A DNA stretch of 39,142 bases from Candidatus Nitrosocaldaceae archaeon (GTDB lineage: Archaea; Thermoproteota; Nitrososphaeria; Nitrososphaerales; Nitrosocaldaceae): assembly GCA_026002835.1 (NCBI GenBank), contig BPGC01000018.1:1-39142 (forward strand). The letters run 5' to 3'. The notes below the pieces were generated by a model that was given only the letters and a program-made list of their open reading frames with translations, was not told the DNA's origin and ran no database searches. A program made the position numbers and the translations under genes. Below, in pieces: positions 33,584 through 39,142 of this stretch (positions within the stretch are counted from its first letter, which is position 1; every line of letters begins with the position of its first letter).

Positions 33584-33850
33584 TTAACACCTCAATTTAA
33601 AATCTGCAAATATTCTAGCATCATTGATCTCGATACCTTCTAATGCTAATACTTTATATCTCAACGCTGATAAAATACACTCTAAATGATCCCTTGAAAC
33701 TCCTGCTTGTTCTGGTTCTCTATATGCTTTGTTATTAATAATTATCTCTGCGTAATAAGCATTTCTACAATTATAGATTCTTGCTATATATCTTTGATAT
33801 TCTTTCTCAAATATTACTCTAGCATTGTATATAGTTAGATCACCCCACAT
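33584..33850 (-). CDS. Small element protein, unknown
   Basis: 88 residues from the ATG at 33850 (MWGDLTIYNARVIFEKEYQRYIARIYN), an alpha/beta protein with no recognised family. The frame stays open up to an ATG at 33943, but that longer version would run 93 bp through the zinc-ribbon gene, and GGTGAT immediately before 33850 is a good ribosome binding site, so I prefer the short form. It overlaps the zinc-ribbon stop by 11 bp and ends 1 bp before the AAA+ ATPase start, as in a tight element operon. Confidence 0.55.
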   Translation of the reverse strand: MWGDLTIYNARVIFEKEYQRYIARIYNCRNAYYAEIIINNKAYREPEQAGVSRDHLECILSALRYKVLALEGIEINDARIFADFKLRC

Positions 33851-33998
33851 ATTCATCACCATTAATAACCACTCTTCTCTTCCAGTAGTAACTATGACAT
33901 CTCGGACATGATTTTGGATTAGGTTTTCTACTAAACCATTCATAGTTACATTTATTGCATCTTTGTTTCCAATATTCTTTGATTTCTTTATTATTCAT
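33840..33998 (-). CDS. Zinc-ribbon mini-protein (52 residues)
   Basis: A 52-residue frame at the head of the element operon. It encodes a clean zinc ribbon: RCNKCNYEWFSR, then KSCPRCHSYYWKRR, with cysteines at 14, 17, 31 and 34. This layout (CxxC-YEWxxR...CPRC) is frequent in archaeal element proteins and makes a chance frame unlikely. It precedes the small protein and the AAA+ ATPase and may be a transcription or replication regulator. Confidence 0.72.
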   Translation of the reverse strand: MNNKEIKEYWKQRCNKCNYEWFSRKPNPKSCPRCHSYYWKRRVVINGDEYVG

Positions 33999-34033
33999 CA
34001 ATTATTAATAAAAACTGAATGTAATTTAAAAAT

Positions 34034-34162
34034 ATGCTTTATGTGCTGAAAACTATAAAGATTGTTATTAAAGATGTAGGGATAGAGCATCTTAAATACA
34101 AGTTTGTTATAATATTAATCGATGCCTTAGATGAAATAAGGAGATATATTATAATAGCATAA
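34034..34162 (+). CDS. Doubtful small frame upstream of cas10
   Basis: A 42-residue frame in the 198-bp gap between the element operon and cas10. It is hydrophobic and Ile-rich (HLKYKFVIILIDALDEIRRYIIIA) with no recognisable domain. It could be a real micro-protein, a remnant, or chance in AT-rich DNA. The rest of the gap carries divergent promoters. Confidence 0.2.
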   Translation: MLYVLKTIKIVIKDVGIEHLKYKFVIILIDALDEIRRYIIIA

Positions 34163-34163
34163 T

Positions 34164-34171
34164 GTTTTTAA
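34164..34171 (+). promoter_or_regulatory. TATA-like box upstream of cas10
   Basis: TTTTTAAA lies 26-33 nt before the cas10 ATG at 34197, consistent with a leaderless or short-leader transcript of the effector operon. No ribosome binding site precedes cas10. Confidence 0.4.
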
Positions 34172-34196
34172 ACATGTAGTTATCTCTCTACTATGA

Positions 34197-36239
34197 ATGA
34201 ATGATGAGTTTATACCTGAATTGCATGATATAGGTAAAATTCTAAAAGATAAAGAAAAGAATGAGAATAACTTAATAAAATTAAATAGCCACACATTCTT
34301 ACCTAATAGTAAAGATAAACTTGGTTCAGTAACATGGTGGAGTATGTTCCATCATAAAGTAAAAGATAAAATAGATTTATCTAAGATTCCATTCGATAAA
34401 TGGAAAGAAACATTAAATGATTTTCTAAAGGCGAAATATGGTGATGGAATTAGTATTAATGATATAGATCTACATAATTTATTTATACTTATACTAGCAG
34501 ATCATTTGGCTGCTTCAATTAGTAGAACAACATTACAACGTTACAGGGGTTTACCACATATTGAAGATAAGATTAGAATTAAGTTATGGAATCATAAAAT
34601 GGAAAATATTAACTATGAGAATATGAAGCTATCTTTAAATGAAGTGGTAGATACTATTAATAATTGTAAATGCCATATAGATTTTTTAAATAATTATAAG
34701 GAACTACTCCATATTATACCAGAAGACCAAAGTGCTCCTAGAAATACAACTACACTCTATACTCACCTTGAATTAGTTGGTAAGATATACAGGGTATTAT
34801 ATTCTAAGACCTCTATTAGAGACAACAAAATAGTATACAATACAAATGAAGTAAATGGGATAGGTGATGCTGAAGGTAGTAAGAGAACTAAAGGAGAGGA
34901 TGCTTCTAAAGAAGGTAAGATAAAGGCAGCTTTAGCTTTCTGTAACATATCATTTCCACACTCTTTTGTTAGAAAGAACGATATCTACTTATTAAAGTTA
35001 AGAAATGAATTGGTAAATTTGATAAAATGTAAAGATAATGTATGCTTAGCTATGGATAATTATTTTGTTCTATTCCTAGCAGGTAGTCACGAAGAATGTA
35101 TAAATGATATGCTAAGTCTAGTTGAAGAATTTAAGAATAAAGGGTTCCAAATAGATATAGAATACATATATGCAGATCTAGGTATATTAAGATCTAATCT
35201 ACCAAGGAAAATAAAGGATGCATATGAAGGTAAGATCGATGGTGCTAAAGAAGTAATTGATAACTTAAGGAAACGAGGTACTATATTTAAGAAATATATC
35301 ATAAGTAAGACTAAAGATATAGAGAGTATACAAGGACATTTATGTGATGTATGCCAAGTAGATAAAGGTCATGAAGAATGGAAAGATAATGTAAGAGAGT
35401 ATATTTGTAACAATTGTAAAGAGATTAGAAAACAAGGAGAACCGCTTACCATATATGGTAAAGAATGGGATGAGGAAGGTGTAGATGTATGTTGGTTTAA
35501 GTTTTCTCTAAATCAAGATAAACTCAATGAATGGTTAGAAAGGAAATATATGGAATATGTAGACAATAAAGTATTATCTAAAGTGTCTGAAGCAAAAACG
35601 AGAAATGAGCTTAGAAAAGTTATAGAAGAAGAGTTTAGACCACTAGCATTACAGATTGATTTTAATGAAGATTATAAATTAATGCTTAAAGAATTCTGGA
35701 GAAGAATAAAAGAAGAAAATGATATATTTATGCCTATTAAGGGTTATTATGAGTTAGGTGTATTCAAATATTCACCAGAGTTATTAAAGAAGGTAATTAC
35801 TACTTATTGTGAACTATTCAGTGAATACTTCCCAGATTGTGTTGATGATGAGGAATGTCCAATAAACCTATCATTGTTTGTAGAGAGTGTAAAGTATCCA
35901 TTAAGAGAGTATTGGAGGTATTTAGATAGTAAAGATAATAAATCATTCTTGAATATAAGGAGCCATAGGCATGTTGGTGATGAAGCATATACAAAAGAGC
36001 AGATAGAGAAGGTATTAGGAATATTAAGCGATGAGAGTATACCAAGTTCATTCTTGCATAAACTAGTAGAGATACATGATAATATAGGATCAGATATATT
36101 TGTAGAGGTAGAGATATACAATAATAGGAATAAGTATAAACAACCCTATAATGCTATAGCAAGTGTTAAAGGTTTAACAGTAAAGAAGGTATTAACACTC
36201 TATAAATTGCTAAGGAAAGAGGTTGAAGAAAATGTATAA
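34197..36239 (+). CDS. cas10: Type III CRISPR Cas10 with HD motif but no GGDD
   Basis: Large subunit of a type III effector, 680 residues, shorter than usual. N-terminal HD nuclease: HDIGK at 10-14, FHHK at 51-54, and the ADHLAASISR helix (101-110). NTTTLYTHLELVGKIYRVL (183-201) is also a Cas10 signature. Palm 1 is recognisable (VCLAMDNYFVLFLAG, 282-296). The zinc finger has C383, C386, C404 and C407. Where palm 2 should begin, VDVCWFKFSLNQDKLN (429-444) replaces the metal-binding D-x-D strand, and no GGDD occurs anywhere. Cyclic oligoadenylate synthesis is therefore improbable; ssDNA cleavage by HD is expected. First gene of the operon; overlaps the next by 8 bp. Confidence 0.85.
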   Translation: MNDEFIPELHDIGKILKDKEKNENNLIKLNSHTFLPNSKDKLGSVTWWSMFHHKVKDKIDLSKIPFDKWKETLNDFLKAKYGDGISINDIDLHNLFILILADHLAASISRTTLQRYRGLPHIEDKIRIKLWNHKMENINYENMKLSLNEVVDTINNCKCHIDFLNNYKELLHIIPEDQSAPRNTTTLYTHLELVGKIYRVLYSKTSIRDNKIVYNTNEVNGIGDAEGSKRTKGEDASKEGKIKAALAFCNISFPHSFVRKNDIYLLKLRNELVNLIKCKDNVCLAMDNYFVLFLAGSHEECINDMLSLVEEFKNKGFQIDIEYIYADLGILRSNLPRKIKDAYEGKIDGAKEVIDNLRKRGTIFKKYIISKTKDIESIQGHLCDVCQVDKGHEEWKDNVREYICNNCKEIRKQGEPLTIYGKEWDEEGVDVCWFKFSLNQDKLNEWLERKYMEYVDNKVLSKVSEAKTRNELRKVIEEEFRPLALQIDFNEDYKLMLKEFWRRIKEENDIFMPIKGYYELGVFKYSPELLKKVITTYCELFSEYFPDCVDDEECPINLSLFVESVKYPLREYWRYLDSKDNKSFLNIRSHRHVGDEAYTKEQIEKVLGILSDESIPSSFLHKLVEIHDNIGSDIFVEVEIYNNRNKYKQPYNAIASVKGLTVKKVLTLYKLLRKEVEENV

Positions 36240-36873
36240 ATTCTTTAAACTAGAGCTTGAGATAGACTCTTTAATAATAGGGGAGAGGATAAAGGGAGGA
36301 GTATTTAGACCATGTATAGATACTATACCATCAACAACTATAGAAGGTGCATTATACAATAACTTTGGTCTAGATCTAAATCTAAAAGCAGTAGGTATAT
36401 TGGATAAAGATACATATGAATATGCAGAGTTTACCTATTCTATAACAGATAGGTATACTATGGTATCAAAGATACCTATAACTACTCAATATCTAAAACC
36501 AAAGAAAGATAAGATAAAAGCAGATGTATATATTCCATATAATCGAGATAAAGAAGATATTATAAATAGTCTTAAAGGTAAAGAGTTCATGCTTGGTGCT
36601 ATGAAGAGTAAGGGGTTTGGGAATTGTTTAATAAAGAATGTTGATAATATAGATAGCAATATAGTTCAAGGAGAGTTAAAGGTTAGAGTATTAGAAGAGG
36701 AGGCCGAAGACTTTTGTATAAAAGTCTTAGCAGCAAATTACGGCTATCTATTCAAACCAGATATTGATAAGGATAGACTGACTGGGAAATATGTTAGAGC
36801 GTTGTTTGAAGGCAGTATAGTGATAGCGCCAAATATATTAGTAAGGAAGGAGTCCTATTATGACTATGAATAG
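36232..36873 (+). CDS. cas5: Cas5-group RAMP protein (Csm4/Csx10-like)
   Basis: 213 residues from the ATG at 36232, which has GAGGTTG six bases upstream; a TTG at 36223 is less likely. It shows RAMP features: an N-terminal ferredoxin-like strand (FFKLELEIDS), RPCIDTIPSTTIEGALYNNFG where type III Cas5 proteins have their PSDTLFGA-type motif, and the glycine-rich loop LGAMKSKGFGNC. In the complex it would hold the 5' handle of the crRNA. It is much shorter than Csm4 or Csx10 (about 300 or more), fitting a reduced system. Overlaps cas10 by 8 bp and the following gene by 14 bp. Confidence 0.75.
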   Translation: MYKFFKLELEIDSLIIGERIKGGVFRPCIDTIPSTTIEGALYNNFGLDLNLKAVGILDKDTYEYAEFTYSITDRYTMVSKIPITTQYLKPKKDKIKADVYIPYNRDKEDIINSLKGKEFMLGAMKSKGFGNCLIKNVDNIDSNIVQGELKVRVLEEEAEDFCIKVLAANYGYLFKPDIDKDRLTGKYVRALFEGSIVIAPNILVRKESYYDYE

Positions 36874-37447
36874 ACTTCAAGATATATTAAGGAAAATTCT
36901 TAATGACAGAGATATATTCGCTACTCCTCATAATCTGGAACCGTTAATAGATAGTGATACATGGTCTAGATTAAGAGAACTTGTAAAAAATGGTAAGAGA
37001 GACGAGTTTATTAGTCTTATAGATGAAAGGTATAAAAAAGTTCGTAATTATTATTACAAAAAAGAATCTGAATCATTATTATTTAGATATAACTCATTAA
37101 AGAAGGCTTATGATAATAGACAGACATTACTTAAAGAGCTTTTAGATAACCTTGGTTGGTTCGGTTTAGTATATCACAATCTACCTAATATGAATGAGAT
37201 TGGTGTTATCATAGAACGCTATACAGATGATGTAGTAAAAGCATATTTTCAGGACAAAATAGATAGAGAAGATAATCCAGATAAGAAGAATGCTTTAAGA
37301 AAAGTATTAATGTATTATATAGAGATGCGTAAATGTAATATCCCAAGATCTGTAATAGCATACTTTATAAGGAAGTTAAATACGTTAGTAAATTATTGGG
37401 GGTTGTTAGATGAGCCAATTAAAAACAATAGATATAGAAAGAGATAG
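36860..37447 (+). CDS. Helical small-subunit candidate (Cas11-like)
   Basis: 195 residues, predicted all-helical, no beta strands and no catalytic motif: several amphipathic helices (LQDILRKILNDRD, WSRLRELVKNGKRDEFISLIDERYKKVRNYYYKK, RKVLMYYIEMRKCNIPRSVIAYFIRKLNTLVNYW). Cas11 (Csm2/Cmr5) proteins are helical bundles encoded at this operon position, so the role is assigned by fold type and place, not by sequence motif. GGAAGGAG at 36845-36852 fixes the start. It overlaps both neighbours (14 and 38 bp). Confidence 0.6.
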   Translation: MTMNRLQDILRKILNDRDIFATPHNLEPLIDSDTWSRLRELVKNGKRDEFISLIDERYKKVRNYYYKKESESLLFRYNSLKKAYDNRQTLLKELLDNLGWFGLVYHNLPNMNEIGVIIERYTDDVVKAYFQDKIDREDNPDKKNALRKVLMYYIEMRKCNIPRSVIAYFIRKLNTLVNYWGLLDEPIKNNRYRKR

Positions 37448-38273
37448 ACTTAAAATAGAAGTAGTTGTAGATAATGAGTATAATAGTTTCTTACATCTAG
37501 GAGCCCCAAAAGATCCTCTAAGTGAGAAGGATCAACCAGTAGCAAAGGTAGATACAATACCAATAATACCAGCTACAAGTTTTAAAGGAGCATTAAGATA
37601 CCAATTGGAATGGTTCTTTATAGAGAACTTGGATACTTTAGCAAAAGATTTTGGTATAGATAATAATAATAAAGATATTTTAAGACCATGCATACCAGCA
37701 TCAGAACCAACTAGTGCTGAAATGGATTTATTAGGTAAATATAGAAGACAATTTAGAAAAGGTAATCTTGTAGGGAACTGTTTCATAAATATAGAGCAAA
37801 AAGAGGTTGTTTTACCTAAGTCTAATAATAATAAGCTAGGCATATGCCCAGTATGTTATTTCATGGGCTCTCAAAGTATGATGGGTTTCTTAAGGATATA
37901 TAATCTCAAATGTATATCTAATGATCCTATAATAGATCATACTATAATAAGGATTGATAGGAATACTAATATAGCAGCCAAAGCTTCTAAAGCAGATACA
38001 GAACAAGTTAAATGGAGTACTAGATTTGAAGGGTTTATAGAGATAATTAAGAATGATAAGAAGTTTGTATTTGGAGAACCTAGAAAAATAAATAATGCAC
38101 CAATTGATATATGGCTTGATAAATGGAAGAATAAAGAGAATGATCTTGAGAATAGGAGATGTTATTTAATAGATAAAATTTTGATTCCTTGTATAAAAAA
38201 TATCAAGGAGTTGGGTGGGCATAAGAGTAAAGGTAGTGGTAGAGTTAATGTAAATGCTTTTAAGATGTCTTAA
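37410..38273 (+). CDS. cas7: Cas7 backbone RAMP protein (Csm3-like), only one in the operon
   Basis: 287 residues. Diagnostic Cas7 pieces: DTIPIIPATSFKGALRYQLEWF (48-69), where Csm3 has PYIPGSSLKG; a CPVCYFMGS element (cysteines of the CxxCxxFG type); a thumb region RIDRNTNIAAKASK...RFEGFIEI; and the C-terminal glycine loop GGHKSKGSGRVNV. Acidic residues before the SFKG motif (D35, D41, D48) are candidates for the RNA-cleaving aspartate. It would form the crRNA-binding backbone and cut target RNA. Being the only Cas7, it must make the whole filament. It overlaps the Cas11 candidate by 38 bp and is convergent with cas6. Confidence 0.88.
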   Translation: MSQLKTIDIERDRLKIEVVVDNEYNSFLHLGAPKDPLSEKDQPVAKVDTIPIIPATSFKGALRYQLEWFFIENLDTLAKDFGIDNNNKDILRPCIPASEPTSAEMDLLGKYRRQFRKGNLVGNCFINIEQKEVVLPKSNNNKLGICPVCYFMGSQSMMGFLRIYNLKCISNDPIIDHTIIRIDRNTNIAAKASKADTEQVKWSTRFEGFIEIIKNDKKFVFGEPRKINNAPIDIWLDKWKNKENDLENRRCYLIDKILIPCIKNIKELGGHKSKGSGRVNVNAFKMS

Positions 38274-38986
38274 ACTATATTTACAAACCCAAACCCTAAA
38301 GAATTCCTTTCTCCTAAACCAGTATCTATAATGAACCTTAATAGATCTAATGGAGTGTTATCTATAAAGAACTCCCATAAAGTTCCTATTACTATATGCT
38401 CACTATCATGTATCTTCAATCTGATAGATACCTGCTTCTTAAAGTTTAGATATTTTATGTTGAATGAATTATCTATATCTCTCTTCTTGAACTCTTTATA
38501 CTTCTTTATAGCATTATCTCTCAATTGCTCTATGAAAAGGTTTAATGGATACTCTTTCCTCCAATACAGATAATCATAATCATGTTTTGGCTTTATACCA
38601 TACTCTTCATACTTATCTCTTGGTATCCTTATTATTATAGGTGTAGCAGTTACAAGTTTAACCCTCTTCTTAACTCTAACCTTAAACTTTTTTATTCTAG
38701 ATACTTTAAAGTTCATGCTTCCTATCTTTAGTATCTTTCTATTTTCAAATACCTCATACAAATAATCTATAAACTCTTTATGTGGTGAAGATATTATCAA
38801 CTTCTTAATGTTGCTATTCAATGGAAATAAGTTAGAGAAGCAGAAGAACTTATAGCTATCTTTATTATGTATATAACTTAATTTGCTGTCCTTTATAGCA
38901 TTATAGATCATGCCTTGTATATGATAATAGTATGGATAAGAGTAATCATACTCTTTATATGGTTCAAGTTCTAACAATATTCGCAT
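38270..38986 (-). CDS. cas6: Cas6 CRISPR RNA endonuclease
   Basis: Cuts the CRISPR transcript within each repeat to make crRNAs. 238 residues with two ferredoxin-like folds. The N-terminal YPYYYHIQGMIYNAI contains H22, the usual catalytic histidine of Cas6; the C-terminal glycine-rich GLGERNSLGFGFVNIV is the RNA-binding hallmark. A very basic stretch (KKFKVRVKKRVK) lies mid-protein. It is transcribed toward cas7 (4-bp overlap) and away from the CRISPR leader, so it has its own promoter in the leader region. Confidence 0.9.
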   Translation of the reverse strand: MRILLELEPYKEYDYSYPYYYHIQGMIYNAIKDSKLSYIHNKDSYKFFCFSNLFPLNSNIKKLIISSPHKEFIDYLYEVFENRKILKIGSMNFKVSRIKKFKVRVKKRVKLVTATPIIIRIPRDKYEEYGIKPKHDYDYLYWRKEYPLNLFIEQLRDNAIKKYKEFKKRDIDNSFNIKYLNFKKQVSIRLKIHDSEHIVIGTLWEFFIDNTPLDLLRFIIDTGLGERNSLGFGFVNIV

Positions 38987-39107
38987 AAAGTATTATAGGT
39001 CAACCTTTATAAATAAGATACACTATTAAAGGTTGACTGGTTCCTCTCTGACATGGGAGAACTTTAGTATATAAAGGGTTTATATGGAGAGAGGAGTCGC
39101 CAGTGGG
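38987..39107. promoter_or_regulatory. CRISPR leader with nested inverted repeats and promoter
   Basis: Between cas6 and the first repeat lie two dyads. GTCAACCTTT (38999-39008) and AAAGGTTGAC (39028-39037) are perfect 10-bp arms around a TATA-like TTATAAAT. ACTGG plus TCCTCTCT (39036-39049) pairs with AGAGAGGA (39088-39095) and CCAGT (39100-39104), enclosing AGTATATAAAGG (39067-39078). The second TATA box would start transcription about 39098-39105, just before the repeat; the first suits cas6 on the minus strand. Confidence 0.55.
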
Positions 39108-39142
39108 GTTAGAATCGAACTAAAGTAGGATTGAAATTTATC
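39108..39142 (+). CRISPR. Probable first CRISPR repeat, array cut by window edge
   Basis: About 30 nt from 39108 (GTTAGAATC... to ...GGATTGAAAT, 39137) look like an archaeal type I/III repeat: it begins with GTTAGAATC and ends with the almost invariant ATTGAAA(T/G) handle. It directly follows a leader-like segment and cas6. The last five bases may begin spacer 1. With a single copy in view the repeat length and the array itself cannot be proven. Confidence 0.6.

Larger units (their letters stand above)
30032..33998. mobile_element. Left part of an element integrated at tRNA-Arg
   Basis: From the tRNA 3' end onwards stand a tyrosine recombinase pointing at the tRNA, a 400-bp non-coding region with inverted repeats, and a minus-strand block of replication-type genes: zinc finger, AAA+ ATPase, small protein and zinc ribbon, the coding genes overlapping by up to 23 bp. 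This is the usual layout of archaeal integrative plasmids or proviruses. No copy of the tRNA 3' end (a second att site) is visible to 39142, so the right boundary is unknown and the CRISPR genes may or may not be inside. Confidence 0.65.

Noticed and set aside
33850..33943. Longer start of the small element gene at 33943
   Set aside because: It would translate DNA already encoding the zinc ribbon in another frame, and a better ribosome binding site precedes 33850.
34197..36239. Intact GGDD cyclase motif in Cas10
   Set aside because: I read the whole translated protein for GGDD, GGD or GDD in the palm 2 region and found none.
1..39107. CRISPR array elsewhere in the window
   Set aside because: No spaced direct repeats of 24-37 nt were found before the single repeat-like sequence at the end.
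30032..39142. Second attachment site (copy of the tRNA-Arg 3' end)
   Set aside because: No repeat of the GAGGGATCGAAG or CCTCCGGGCCCG sequence was seen downstream to the window end, so I did not call the right boundary.

Overview
The window comes from an ammonia-oxidizing archaeon (Nitrososphaeria/Thaumarchaeota). The markers are archaeal-type amoA with its companion amoX, a 4-hydroxybutyryl-CoA dehydratase (key enzyme of the thaumarchaeal 3-hydroxypropionate/4-hydroxybutyrate CO2-fixation cycle), and a fully archaeal set of information-processing genes (ATP-dependent DNA ligase, Trm5, ABCE1, LSm, eL37). The DNA is strongly AT-rich, yet both tRNAs have almost all-GC stems. That contrast suggests a thermophile, perhaps near the Nitrosocaldales; the placement is inference. 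Many starts sit about 25 nt downstream of a TATA-like box, as expected for leaderless archaeal transcripts. Several others have a GGTGAT/GGAG-type ribosome binding site, and I used both signals to revise starts.

Region by region. 1-4400: GNAT acetyltransferase, DNA ligase, a tiny membrane protein, Trm5, a winged-helix regulator and an unknown membrane protein. 4495-5654: a three-gene membrane cluster whose last member has two in-helix histidine pairs like a diheme cytochrome b and whose first two have very acidic exported segments. 5655-8922: ABCE1 coupled to a secreted PEF-tailed protein, and two small exported proteins. 9121-10163: amoA and amoX (amoB and amoC are not here), with a palindromic terminator-like element between them. 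10258-11955: LSm, eL37 (54 codons), a coiled-coil membrane protein, RpiA and a 32-residue Cys/His-rich mini-protein. 11959-16806: cyclic amidohydrolase, ICL/PEPM lyase, a His-rich exported protein, a tRNA-Ala with a 17-nt T-loop insertion, and a thioredoxin flanked by three proteins with near-identical C-terminal zinc ribbons. 16838-29902: mostly core metabolism (4HBD, M20 peptidase, YchF-like GTPase, DUF3179, aldo/keto reductase, CofE, class III nucleotide cyclase, CPA2 antiporter, CBS proteins).

From the tRNA-Arg(GCG) at 29957 the character changes. An oppositely oriented tyrosine recombinase abuts the tRNA. It is followed by a 400-bp non-coding segment with three inverted repeats, a zinc-finger protein, an AAA+ replication-type ATPase, a small protein and a zinc-ribbon mini-protein. 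This looks like the left part of an element integrated at the tRNA. No second attachment site is visible before the window ends, so the right boundary is unknown.

The most interesting system is at 34197-39142. It is a compact type III CRISPR effector operon (cas10, a Cas5-like RAMP, a helical Cas11 candidate and a single Cas7) facing a convergent cas6, followed by a leader with nested inverted repeats and what looks like the first CRISPR repeat at the very edge. The Cas10 keeps its HD nuclease motif and zinc finger but has no GGDD cyclase motif. There is only one Cas7 gene, no cas1/cas2 and no CARF effector. That composition is closest to subtype III-F (or III-C) as I know them: probably a signalling-free, HD-dependent type III system, possibly carried by or inserted next to the integrated element.
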